DNA of 16,843 nucleotides, taken from positions 1 through 16,843 of the forward strand of contig CALKXX010000001.1 in assembly GCA_938003725.1 (NCBI GenBank), read 5' to 3'. The notes under the pieces are model-generated. The model did no database searches and was not told the DNA's origin. It was given only the letters and a program-made list of their open reading frames with translations. A program made the translations under genes and the position numbers. Positions 6,331-14,778 of the stretch are shown in pieces (the first letter of the stretch is position 1; each line of letters opens with the position of its first letter). This stretch comes from an uncultured Sphingomonadaceae bacterium (GTDB lineage: Bacteria > Pseudomonadota > Alphaproteobacteria > Sphingomonadales > Sphingomonadaceae).

Positions 6331-7620
6331 ATGATCCGATATATATTGACTTTCGCCGCACTGATTTTCGCCATTCCATTGTCAGCTGCCGAAGACATGC
6401 CGAAGGTTCAGATCATTCTCGTAGGCAATTTGCTAACCGATGCAGCTTCTAACCCCAGTGGCCGTGCAACCATTACCACTAGTGAGGGACGCATTACCGA
6501 TATCGCTGACGGCTGGATAGCGCCATCCGCGTCCGAAGATCATGTGACGGTCATCGATCTGAAAGACAAAACCGTCATGCCCGGCCTGATCGATCTGCAC
6601 GTTCACCTGACCGGTGATCCCGGTGGTGATTTCTGGAAACAAGCTACCGAACCAGCCGAGTGGGGCGTCGTTGTCGGCGCCAAAAATGCGCATATCACGG
6701 CGAAAGCCGGGTTCACAACCGTTCGCGAAGCAGGTTCTTCACAATATAGCGCGTTCTCGCTGCGACGAGGTACAGCAGAGGGCAAGATACCCGGTCCCCG
6801 GATCATTGCCGCTGGACCGGCACTGGCGATTGTCGGCGGGCACGGCGACACGACAGGGTTCAACGAAGATATTAACGATGCTCTTGCCAGCGGATATAGC
6901 TGCACCGGAGCGAACGAATGTGCGATGAAAGTTCGCAAGGCCTCTCGCGCGGGTTCTGACATCATCAAAATCACTGCAACCGGCGGTGTACTTTCTCAAC
7001 AAGGCCGCGGCCTGGAAGCGCATTTCACCGATGCGGAAATGAAGTCCATTGCCGATACCGCGCATTCCCTGGGCCTGAAAGTCATGGCCCATGCTCACGG
7101 AGCACGTGGGATTGAAGCGGCGGCCAAAGCCGGCATCGACACTATCGATCATGGGACATTCGCCGATGAGGCCGCGTTGAGGGTAATGAAAGCCAACGGC
7201 ACGGTGCTGGTGCCAACATTGCTCGCCTTTAAAGGGGTCAGCGAAGGCCTCGGCAAAGGCGTCTATACCCCTGTGGTTGAAGACAAGATTCGCATGACGC
7301 TGGGCGAGGTTGGCAAAGCCGTGACCATGGCTAAAAATATGGGCGTAGCGATTGCGTTTGGAACCGATGCTGGCGTTTTTAACCATGGCCGCAATGCCGA
7401 AGAATTTCAGCTCATGATGAATGCGGGGCTGACGGCGCAGGAGGCTATTGCCAGCGCGACCACTGTCGCTGCAAAGACACTGAATATGGAAAACCAGATT
7501 GGCCGGATCGCCATTGGCTTTTCCGCCGACCTGATCGCGGTCTCTGGAAACCCTCTGGACGATGTCACCATACTTGAAAATGTCGATTGGGTCATGGCCC
7601 GTGGCCGTGTGATCAAATAG
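6331..7620 (+). CDS. Secreted cog1228-type amidohydrolase, prolidase-like
   Basis: This is a metal-dependent amidohydrolase of 429 residues with a signal peptide (MIRYILTFAALIFAIPLSAA), so probably periplasmic. Metal-ligand motifs are in the expected order: HVHLTGD with His90 and His92, Lys213 in IIKITATGGV (probable carboxylated lysine bridging two metals), AHAHGARG (253-260), DHG with His274, and FGTDAGVFNHGRN with Asp346. A C-terminal beta-strand segment (GFSADLIAVSGNPLDD) closes the composite sheet. Characterised members of this group of imidazolonepropionase-like enzymes hydrolyse Xaa-Pro or L-Xaa-L-Lys/Arg dipeptides; the substrate here is not determined by sequence. GAGAGG lies before the ATG. 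The next gene starts 13 bases after its stop, so the two are probably co-transcribed. Confidence 0.9.
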   Translation: MIRYILTFAALIFAIPLSAAEDMPKVQIILVGNLLTDAASNPSGRATITTSEGRITDIADGWIAPSASEDHVTVIDLKDKTVMPGLIDLHVHLTGDPGGDFWKQATEPAEWGVVVGAKNAHITAKAGFTTVREAGSSQYSAFSLRRGTAEGKIPGPRIIAAGPALAIVGGHGDTTGFNEDINDALASGYSCTGANECAMKVRKASRAGSDIIKITATGGVLSQQGRGLEAHFTDAEMKSIADTAHSLGLKVMAHAHGARGIEAAAKAGIDTIDHGTFADEAALRVMKANGTVLVPTLLAFKGVSEGLGKGVYTPVVEDKIRMTLGEVGKAVTMAKNMGVAIAFGTDAGVFNHGRNAEEFQLMMNAGLTAQEAIASATTVAAKTLNMENQIGRIAIGFSADLIAVSGNPLDDVTILENVDWVMARGRVIK

Positions 7621-7633
7621 GAATATACAGGAC

Positions 7634-8335
7634 GTGGCGACGCATTTTTCCAAAAAAGAAACACTGAAATATACCAACCCCAAGCGTATGGCGGAATTGG
7701 GGGTAAAGGTAACCGATAGGTTGAATGCCAATCCGCGCGTGCAATGGCTGGAAAGTCCATTTGTCCAACTTTATGCGTGTCAGCAGTTCATATCCGACGC
7801 GGATTGTGATCTGTTGATCCGGATGATCGACGACAATTCGCAGCCCTCCACACTTTACAAGGGCACGGAGCGCGACGGGTATCGGACCAGCTATAGCTGT
7901 AATGTGAACGATGCAGACGCCGATATCCGACGCATCGACCAGTCCATTTGCGACTTGATGGGCATTGCCGGCACGCATAGCGAGATATTGCAAGGCCAGC
8001 GATATGAGCCGGGGCAGCAATTTAGGGATCATCATGATTTCTTTCATCAGTCCGAGGACTACTGGAAGATGGAAGCGCTTAACGGCGGACAGCGATCATG
8101 GACGGCCATGGCCTATCTCAACGAACCGGAGGAAGGCGGCGCCACCGCCTTTCCGCAATTACAATATGACGTCGCGCCGCGCAGAGGCATGCTGCTGATG
8201 TGGAATAATATGGGGCTGGACGGGACGCCCAATCTTCATACCCTGCACGCTGGAACACCGGTCGTGAAGGGCACGAAATATATTATCACAAAATGGTTTC
8301 GCCTGAACGCATGGCGCGGCGAATGGGTGGATTAA
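7634..8335 (+). CDS. Prolyl 4-hydroxylase-like Fe(II)/2-oxoglutarate dioxygenase
   Basis: The product has 233 residues and no signal peptide, so it is predicted to be cytoplasmic. It has the double-stranded beta-helix signature of the P4H alpha-subunit family: HHDFF with His133 and Asp135 as iron ligands, then His205 in LHAGTPVVKGTKYIITKWFR as the third ligand and Lys215 as the likely 2-oxoglutarate anchor. YLNEPEEGGATAFPQL (161-176) is typical of the family. The start is a GTG at 7634; the only nearby AGGA that fits spans the previous stop codon (spacing about 11), suggesting translational coupling with the amidohydrolase. An internal ATG (residue 19) has no ribosome site. Substrate is unknown: bacterial relatives act on free proline, peptides or translation factors. 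It could instead hydroxylate another residue. Confidence 0.87.
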   Translation: MATHFSKKETLKYTNPKRMAELGVKVTDRLNANPRVQWLESPFVQLYACQQFISDADCDLLIRMIDDNSQPSTLYKGTERDGYRTSYSCNVNDADADIRRIDQSICDLMGIAGTHSEILQGQRYEPGQQFRDHHDFFHQSEDYWKMEALNGGQRSWTAMAYLNEPEEGGATAFPQLQYDVAPRRGMLLMWNNMGLDGTPNLHTLHAGTPVVKGTKYIITKWFRLNAWRGEWVD

Positions 8336-8460
8336 ACGGTCTCCTGCCACCAACAGCCGATATGCTTCGACGAACGACATATGCGCATTGGCGGAATCGT
8401 TGCAGCGGCAACCAGGCTGTGTTAGCTGAACATAACAGTATAGAAAAATAGGGAAATATC

Positions 8461-10287
8461 ATGATCAAGAAATCTCTCACCCTGCTGGCAGGGGCCAGCC
8501 TGCTTTCCATATCCGTGCCGGCCTTTGCCGAAGTTGGTGCCAGTGCAGCTGCGATGGAGCAACAAGAAGAGAAAGAAATGACCGAGGGCCAGAAGATGAA
8601 GGCGCTGTTCGCGAAAAGCGATGAAGACAGTCTTCGGCGCAATCCCATCGGTGCACTGTTTCGCGGTGATCAACGCTATGCAGACCAGCTGGGTGATTAT
8701 ATTTCCGATGAATATTTTGCGGCCGAAAAAGCAGCCGAAGAAGCCGAGCTTGCTGCGTTGATGCAAATCGACCGTGACAAGTTAAGCGCGACCGACAAAA
8801 TCGCTTATGATGTGTTTGAACGTAACAAGAAACAGGCGCTGAAAGGATATTCCAAGGAAATCATGGATCTGACCGTGGTTCGTCCGTTGAACCACTTTAG
8901 CGGCTTCCACACATTCTATCCAAATTTTGCATCGGGCAAAGGCGCGGCACCTTTCAAGACCGTGAAAAACTATGAAGACAATCTGAAACGCCACGCGCAG
9001 TTCATCACCCTGATCGACAAAGGCGAAGTGCGCTTTCGTGAGGGTATGGAATCCGGCGTCGTCGAAACCAAGTTGACGATTGGCAATGTGGTCGAGCAAT
9101 TGGCGACCCAAATTGGCCTTGGGCTGGACGGCAGCCCCTTCATGGCACCGACAAAAGCCTTCCCCGATGATTTCAGCGAAGCGGACAAGACGCGCCTGAC
9201 CTCAGAATATGAAGCCATGACGAAAAAAATCTTTGCTTCTTACCAAGGGATGCTTGATTTTCTGAAAAACGAATATTTACCGGTTGCACGCGAAGGGGTC
9301 GGCCTTTCCTATATGAAGGGCGGAGAGGTTCTTTACAAAAACCTGATCGAGAACACGACGACATTGCCGCTTGAAGCGGACTATATCCACAATCTGGGCG
9401 TCAGCGAGGTTGCGCGGATCAAAACCGAGATGGAAGACATTAAAGACGAGGTTGGATTTAAAGGCACGCTTTCTGAATTTTTCACCCATTTGCGCACCGA
9501 CCCAAAATTCCACCCCAAGTCCCGGGAAAGCCTGACCCAACGCTATTATGACATGGGCAAACTGGTCGACACTAAAATTAGCGAACAATTCAAAGTCCTG
9601 CCAAAATCCCCTCTCGAAATTCGCCCCTATGACGAGTCTATCGAGAAATTCCAGGCGGGCGGCTCCTACCAAAGCGGAACCCCGGATGGTTCGCGGCCCG
9701 GCGTATTCTATTTCAACGCCTATGATCTACCATCACGCAACACGTCAGGCATAACCACCTTGTATTTGCACGAAGGCGCACCAGGACACCATTTCCAGAT
9801 TTCACTGGCACAGGAAAATGCCGATCTGCCGAATTTCATGCGTTTTGGCGGCAACACCGCTTTTGTAGAAGGCTGGGCACTCTACTCAGAGAAACTTGGC
9901 TTCCCAATGGGTTTGTTTGATGATCCTTATCAACGCTTTGGACACCTGGATGACGAAATGCTCCGCGCGATGCGGCTGGTCGTCGATACCGGCCTCCACA
10001 GCAAAGGTTGGACCCGGGGACAGGCGATTAAATTCATGCTGGACAATAGCAGCATGGGTGAGACCGACGCGACTGCGGAAGTGGAGCGCTATATCGCTAT
10101 CCCATCACAGGCGCTTGCCTATAAAATCGGCGCACTGACCATCCAGCGTTTAAAGAAAAAAGCCGAGGATATATTGGGCGATAACTTCGACCCACGTGAA
10201 TTCCACGATCAAGTGCTCAATACCGGGGCGCTGCCGATGACGGTATTGGAGAAAAAAATCGACGACTGGATTGCATCACAAAGCTAG
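8461..10287 (+). CDS. Secreted DUF885-family metallopeptidase
   Basis: The product has 608 residues, with a signal peptide (MIKKSLTLLAGASLLSISVP, cleavage near AFA, residue 23) and an acidic/lysine-rich segment after it. The DUF885 signature is complete: LHEGAPGHHFQ with His437, Glu438 and His443/His444, then AFVEGWALYSEKLG with Glu470. That is a variant zinc-peptidase arrangement (HExxxGHH plus a downstream Glu) in the peptidase MA group. Substrates of DUF885 proteins are mostly unproven; periplasmic peptide degradation is a reasonable inference. AGGGA lies 7 bases before the ATG. A 125-base gap without a gene or clear terminator separates it from the hydroxylase, and it may have its own promoter near 8435 (TATAGA). 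Confidence 0.9.
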   Translation: MIKKSLTLLAGASLLSISVPAFAEVGASAAAMEQQEEKEMTEGQKMKALFAKSDEDSLRRNPIGALFRGDQRYADQLGDYISDEYFAAEKAAEEAELAALMQIDRDKLSATDKIAYDVFERNKKQALKGYSKEIMDLTVVRPLNHFSGFHTFYPNFASGKGAAPFKTVKNYEDNLKRHAQFITLIDKGEVRFREGMESGVVETKLTIGNVVEQLATQIGLGLDGSPFMAPTKAFPDDFSEADKTRLTSEYEAMTKKIFASYQGMLDFLKNEYLPVAREGVGLSYMKGGEVLYKNLIENTTTLPLEADYIHNLGVSEVARIKTEMEDIKDEVGFKGTLSEFFTHLRTDPKFHPKSRESLTQRYYDMGKLVDTKISEQFKVLPKSPLEIRPYDESIEKFQAGGSYQSGTPDGSRPGVFYFNAYDLPSRNTSGITTLYLHEGAPGHHFQISLAQENADLPNFMRFGGNTAFVEGWALYSEKLGFPMGLFDDPYQRFGHLDDEMLRAMRLVVDTGLHSKGWTRGQAIKFMLDNSSMGETDATAEVERYIAIPSQALAYKIGALTIQRLKKKAEDILGDNFDPREFHDQVLNTGALPMTVLEKKIDDWIASQS

Positions 10288-10337
10288 GGTCAGGACCTAA
10301 ACAGCCTCTGATCCCAAAACTTGCCTCTATATTTGAT

Positions 10338-10353
10338 CCATATTAGGATATGG
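10338..10353. repeat. Inverted repeat upstream of the HExxH peptidase gene
   Basis: CCATAT (10338-10343) and ATATGG (10348-10353) flank TAGG, about 20 bases before the start codon. No T-run follows, so it is not a standard terminator; an operator or leader hairpin is possible. Confidence 0.35.
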
Positions 10354-10373
10354 TCGGATGTAGGGGCAATTTG

Positions 10374-11927
10374 ATGTTGCGTTTTTTTGGTTTTTTCTTT
10401 GTATGTGTATCGTTGCTATCAGCGCCGGCGAGGGCCGCATGGCATGAGGCAAGTAGCGACCATTTCGTCATTTATGCCGATCAAAAAGCGAGCAGCGTAA
10501 AGCGATTCGCACAGCGGCTTGAGAAATATCACGCGGCCATGGCCTTTCTATTGAAGAAAGAGCCTGAAACGCCAAGTCCGTCAAACCGGGTCACCGTATT
10601 TGTTGTCAGCAACAAATCAAATGTCCGCAAACTGGCCAATGCCAAAAGTAGATATACAGCAGGGATATATTTGCCGCGAGCGGGAAATATTGTCACGATC
10701 GTTCCCAAATTGCGTTCTTCGAACGGCAAGTTCAATTTGTCGTCAGAGACAATTTTACGCCATGAATATGCACATCACTTTCTCTTCAACATAAGCAACA
10801 AAACCTTCCCGCTATGGTTTCAGGAGGGGTTTGCCGAGTTTTACGCGTCTGGCAAATTCCAACGCGACGGCACCATCATATTGGGCGGCGCAGCAAATCA
10901 TCGTGCTTACGAACTTGCGATTTCCCGTAAAATTCCCATACGACTGTTGCTGGATACGGCAGCATATCTAAAAAACAAAACTGGCCAGTATGATCAGTTT
11001 TACGGACGCAGTTGGTTGTTATATCACTATCTTACGTTTGACGACGCCCGAAAGGGTCAAATGACCAAGTTTCTGATGCTCCTGGCCGAAGGTATCAGCG
11101 AACCAAAGGCAGCTGAACAGGCTTTTGGGGATTTGGATCAACTGGACAGAGATCTCGACCAATATGCGCGAAAAAAGCGCATAACGGCCATCGGTATTCC
11201 GCCAGATCGCCTAAACATTGGCGCAATTACTGTCCGGCAAATGTCCAAAGCAGAGGGCGATGCCATGCCGATAATTATGGAGTCCCGCACTGGAGTGAAT
11301 GAAGAAGAAGCAAAGCAGGTCGTTGTGGATGCACGGCGTCTAGCGACCAAATATCCTGACAGCGCCGCCGTTCAAGAGGCACTTGCCGAAGCTGAATTTG
11401 ACGCAGGCTATGACGCCGCCGCAATTGCGGCTGCCGATCGGGCATTACAACTCGATCCCGCCCGCGTGCGTGCGCAGATACAAAAGATCTATGCTTACGC
11501 GCGCCGAGCGGAATCGGCAGAAGACGACAATATCGATGCGGCTTGGAAAGAAACTCGCAAACAGGTCGTGTCGGCAAACCGAATTGAAAATAACCATCCA
11601 ATACCATTGATGGAATATTACCGGAGTTATCGGTCGGCAGGAGTAACACCGACGCAGATCGCCAAAGATGGTCTGCAACGCGCCCTAGAACTCGCCCGTT
11701 TTGACCATGGATTACGATTGACGGTTGCAACACAATATATGGAAGATGAGCGCTTTGGCGAAGCGGCGATCACGTTGCGTCCTTTGGCCTTTAACCCGCA
11801 TCGAGGCGGGGCAGCCCAAGCGGCGGAAAAGCTGTTGAACCTAGCTGAGACAGCCGCCGCTGCTGCCGCTGATGATCAGGTTACAGGGGACGAAACGGCC
11901 ACCGCAAACGCGCAAAAAGCAAAATAA
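10374..11927 (+). CDS. Secreted HExxH metallopeptidase with TPR-like C-terminus
   Basis: The product has 517 residues. The start at 10374 is preferred over 10350 because AGGGG lies 7 bases upstream and the protein then begins directly with a signal peptide (MLRFFGFFFVCVSLLSAPAR). The catalytic part contains HEYAHH (His130, Glu131, His134) and, 16 residues later, WFQEGFAEFYASG (Glu151/Glu155), the gluzincin pattern seen in DUF1570-like peptidase-MA proteins. Residues about 320-410 look like TPR repeats (AVQEALAEAEFDAGYDAAAI, then ADRALQLDPARV), and the tail is Ala-rich and probably disordered. The TPR part may hold a partner or substrate. The gene follows the DUF885 peptidase on the same strand after 86 bases and is convergent with the next gene. 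Function is otherwise unknown. Confidence 0.85.
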   Translation: MLRFFGFFFVCVSLLSAPARAAWHEASSDHFVIYADQKASSVKRFAQRLEKYHAAMAFLLKKEPETPSPSNRVTVFVVSNKSNVRKLANAKSRYTAGIYLPRAGNIVTIVPKLRSSNGKFNLSSETILRHEYAHHFLFNISNKTFPLWFQEGFAEFYASGKFQRDGTIILGGAANHRAYELAISRKIPIRLLLDTAAYLKNKTGQYDQFYGRSWLLYHYLTFDDARKGQMTKFLMLLAEGISEPKAAEQAFGDLDQLDRDLDQYARKKRITAIGIPPDRLNIGAITVRQMSKAEGDAMPIIMESRTGVNEEEAKQVVVDARRLATKYPDSAAVQEALAEAEFDAGYDAAAIAAADRALQLDPARVRAQIQKIYAYARRAESAEDDNIDAAWKETRKQVVSANRIENNHPIPLMEYYRSYRSAGVTPTQIAKDGLQRALELARFDHGLRLTVATQYMEDERFGEAAITLRPLAFNPHRGGAAQAAEKLLNLAETAAAAAADDQVTGDETATANAQKAK

Positions 11928-11954
11928 CGCCTGCCTATCGGCCATCAAAAAAAT

Positions 11955-13520
11955 CTATCGATCTCGCTGATCCAGCAAGTCAAGCGCATTGCGAAGCTCT
12001 TGCACATGGTAAGGTGCCTTCGCATTGCCTTTGATTTTCCAGTATTTCGTATGGGTCAGCAAGCGCAGCGGCCCAGCCCGTTTGCCATTTTCCCATTTGG
12101 GAAGGACAGCAACGTCCTTTATCCCTGCCAATGAAATACCATCCTTGGTAAGCGGAAATTTGTCACCCAGCGGGCCGGAAACCAGATCTCCGATAACCAC
12201 AGCCGAACTTCTGGAGTAGATATTGGTCCAGCGCGTATAGGCGAAATGGGCCGCATGGTGCGGATAGCGAAAATAGTCGAAATTCTTAGCCTTCAGTTCC
12301 TTCTTTTTTGAACCGTGTTCACTTTCCGGCAAATAGGTGAAATGGTCCTTGTCCGTCTGGCTGTCCCATTCCAGAATCGGTGGGCAAGTTGGCAAAATAC
12401 GTTTGCATTTCTGCGCATCGATATCGTCGGCATCTTTCCCCATCAGAAATTCAGCATGTGTCAATGGTGATCCGAGCGTTACAAAGTCGCTGACTATCCA
12501 TGGGTTACCAGCAGCTTGTAGCTCTTTAAGGCTAGCCCGCTGCTTTTTCCGATATTCATCCAGATCAAATGGTTCATGGTCTGGATGGTCTTTTGGCAAA
12601 AGCCCGTTTTGCAAATATTCCTCCAAAGCAAAGCGCTCTGGTTGATCATCCATTTTTGCGAAGCCGGGCCGCTTGATTTTGTTCACCCGCGCAAAACAGT
12701 GCTTCAATATATCATAGCCCACGATTGATCCCAGCGAGTGACCAGCGATGATGATCCGGTCATATTCGGTATCCCAATCGGGTATTTCATCATTGGCGAT
12801 GGCCGCATTGCGCGCCGCCATTGCTGCCTCGTCGACACCCATTAACGTTTCCAGAAGCTGGACACCTTTTTCCCGGATTTCCTGACGCCGGGCAACGTTA
12901 ACCGGACTTGCCTTCACATAACGCGCAACATCTCCAATATATCCTTTGGCCAATTGGCGCAGCTTCACCAGCAGCGCCGATCCCACCAGTCCGGCGACGG
13001 GCAATATCCATGCAATATGTGCCGCCATCCAGATACGAAAACTGGCTATTGGCGGGCAGGACAGAACCCACTCCCTTACCGGCGTGATGAAGGCTAGACC
13101 CAAAACGATAAGCACCAACCAAATCAGGCACCAAGCCGCGAACACAGGCCGAGGTACATCCCGCGGCCAGCGAAAAATAATCTCAGTAACCCATGCTTTA
13201 ACCTGCTCCCATGTTGTCCCGTGCATCAGGTGGGCCCAATAATATTCGTAGAAGTCCGTTCTTTTGCCGTGATCATCGGTTTCCGTCGTAATCCGGCGCA
13301 GCTCAAAACTGCGATTGCGTTTATCCGGTTTCGTCCATACCGGATTGGAAGTACGCGGCTTGTGACCAGTGTTCCCATCCCGGCGATCACGGCGAATGAG
13401 CGTGTCATCCTTTGACCAAGCCGCATCGACGAAATCCTGTAATGTTTCCATTGGCACTTGCTCACCAATGCCGTGAATAATGACCACCGCCTGTTTGTTT
13501 TTTGATTTTTTTGCTGGCAT
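11955..13520 (-). CDS. Membrane-anchored alpha/beta hydrolase
   Basis: The product has 521 residues. AGGGG precedes the ATG by 5 bases. The N-terminus holds the first alpha/beta-hydrolase strand with an oxyanion-type HGIGE (16-20). Two hydrophobic stretches (about 128-147, CLIWLVLIVLGLAF; and about 167-186, AHIAWILPVAGLVGSALLVK) form a membrane hairpin. The nucleophile elbow GHSLG comes after it, with Ser262. Then VTLGSPLTH, a likely acid region, and PHHAAHFAYTRWTNIYSRSS with candidate catalytic His residues. The RWTNIY and SGPLGDKFPL segments resemble lipase-like hydrolases that carry a C-terminal WxNxY element. Substrate is unknown: an esterase or lipase at the cytoplasmic membrane is the simplest reading. 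The gene is alone on this strand, convergent with the peptidase gene across 27 bases, and divergent from argE. Confidence 0.82.
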   Translation of the reverse strand: MPAKKSKNKQAVVIIHGIGEQVPMETLQDFVDAAWSKDDTLIRRDRRDGNTGHKPRTSNPVWTKPDKRNRSFELRRITTETDDHGKRTDFYEYYWAHLMHGTTWEQVKAWVTEIIFRWPRDVPRPVFAAWCLIWLVLIVLGLAFITPVREWVLSCPPIASFRIWMAAHIAWILPVAGLVGSALLVKLRQLAKGYIGDVARYVKASPVNVARRQEIREKGVQLLETLMGVDEAAMAARNAAIANDEIPDWDTEYDRIIIAGHSLGSIVGYDILKHCFARVNKIKRPGFAKMDDQPERFALEEYLQNGLLPKDHPDHEPFDLDEYRKKQRASLKELQAAGNPWIVSDFVTLGSPLTHAEFLMGKDADDIDAQKCKRILPTCPPILEWDSQTDKDHFTYLPESEHGSKKKELKAKNFDYFRYPHHAAHFAYTRWTNIYSRSSAVVIGDLVSGPLGDKFPLTKDGISLAGIKDVAVLPKWENGKRAGPLRLLTHTKYWKIKGNAKAPYHVQELRNALDLLDQRDR

Positions 13521-13586
13521 GATGGCCCCTATAAAGTTGACGCGGTCAAATATTCATAAGCAGGTTGAAGGAAAAATGGAAATATC

Positions 13587-13599
13587 GGCATGATATGCC
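13587..13599. promoter_or_regulatory. Inverted repeat just upstream of argE
   Basis: GGCAT (13587-13591) and ATGCC (13595-13599) flank GAT, 12 bases before the argE start, in the 91-base divergent region with the hydrolase gene. It lies where an operator or a translation-blocking hairpin could act, and argE has no clear ribosome site of its own. GATATGCC recurs at 15597-15604 upstream of the desaturase gene. Confidence 0.35.
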
Positions 13600-13611
13600 T
13601 AAGTTGATATT

Positions 13612-14769
13612 ATGTCCGATCACTTCACCAGCACAGCACGCGAAATATTGTCCACTCTGATTGCGTTCGACACCACGTCGCGTAATAGCAATTTGGATCT
13701 AATCGCCTGGGTTGAGGGTTATCTTGCCCAGCATGGCGTCTCATCAACACGCGTCGCGAATGCCGATGCATCCAAAGCCAATCTTTACGCCACCGTTGGT
13801 CCCAATGTCGAAGGCGGGATCATATTGTCCGGGCATAGTGATGTGGTTCCGATTGACGGACAGGACTGGACCACTGATCCGTGGATCGTGACGGAACGCA
13901 AAGGGCTTCTGCACGGCCGCGGCACATGTGATATGAAAGGCTTCATTGCACTTGCGCTGGCCGCCGTTCCGCTGTTCAAAGGTGGCGGGCGACCGGTGCA
14001 TCTTGCGATCAGTTACGATGAGGAAATCGGCTGCCTGGGCGCACCTGCCATGATCGAAGAGATCGCCGCCACCCTACCTCGCCCGGCACTCGCAGTTATC
14101 GGTGAACCGACGATGATGAAGCCGGTCACCGGTCACAAAGGCATCTGTGTGCACGAGGTGGAGGTGCATGGCCATGAAGCCCATTCCAGCCTGACCCATT
14201 TGGGCATATCCGCCAATATGGTTGCGGTTGAACTGATGCATGACCTGGCGGTACTCGCGCGCGCACTTTGGGAAAAGGCCGACCCCGCCTCCCCATTTAC
14301 ACCGCCGCATGCGACCCTCACCATAGGAAAGATGCATGGTGGGACTGCAGCAAATATATTGGCGCGCCGCGCGCATTTCACATTCGATCTAAGATGTCCG
14401 CCGGGTTCTGATCCCGAAAAAATCCTTGCGCCCTTCAAGGAAGAATGCGCAAATTTGGATGCTGAGTTAAAGGCTGCCTTTCCCGGCACCGGTGTTGCGG
14501 TTACCCAGCAGTCCAATGCACCGTCCATGACAGACGAAGGCTCCGAAGCAGCAGAAGCCTTTATCCGCAAGTTGACGGGCGATAACAGTCCGGCCGGCGC
14601 AGTCGCCTATGCGACTGAGGGCGGTCAGTTTCAACAAGCCGGCTTCCCAACCGTGATTTGCGGTCCGGGTTCAATTGAACAGGCACATCAACCCAATGAA
14701 TATGTATCAGTGGAACAGTTTGAACGCGGCGCTACATTCATGATCAAATTGGCAGAAGAATTGAAATGA
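13612..14769 (+). CDS. argE: ArgE-type M20 deacylase (acetylornithine deacetylase)
   Basis: This is an M20-family zinc hydrolase of 385 residues, the usual length for ArgE, which removes acetyl from N2-acetylornithine. The di-zinc site is complete: His75 and Asp77 in SGHSDVVP, Asp107 in GTCDMKGF, the catalytic pair Glu137-Glu138 in SYDEEIGCLGA, Glu165 in GEPTMM, and His359 near the C-terminus (IEQAHQPNEYV). The dimerisation lid domain (GHKGICVHEVEVHGHEAHSS) is present. Many alphaproteobacteria recycle the acetyl group with ArgJ instead, so a related N-acyl amino acid or diaminopimelate-type substrate is possible. No strong ribosome site precedes the ATG. The SDR gene starts 9 bases after the stop, so the two are probably one transcript. 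Confidence 0.88.
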   Translation: MSDHFTSTAREILSTLIAFDTTSRNSNLDLIAWVEGYLAQHGVSSTRVANADASKANLYATVGPNVEGGIILSGHSDVVPIDGQDWTTDPWIVTERKGLLHGRGTCDMKGFIALALAAVPLFKGGGRPVHLAISYDEEIGCLGAPAMIEEIAATLPRPALAVIGEPTMMKPVTGHKGICVHEVEVHGHEAHSSLTHLGISANMVAVELMHDLAVLARALWEKADPASPFTPPHATLTIGKMHGGTAANILARRAHFTFDLRCPPGSDPEKILAPFKEECANLDAELKAAFPGTGVAVTQQSNAPSMTDEGSEAAEAFIRKLTGDNSPAGAVAYATEGGQFQQAGFPTVICGPGSIEQAHQPNEYVSVEQFERGATFMIKLAEELK

Positions 14770-14778
14770 ATATGAGCC

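Noticed and set aside
10288..10320. A possible terminator after the DUF885 gene (GGGTCAG paired with CTGATCCC)
   Set aside because: The stem has a bulge, a long loop and is followed by an A-run rather than a T-run on the coding strand.
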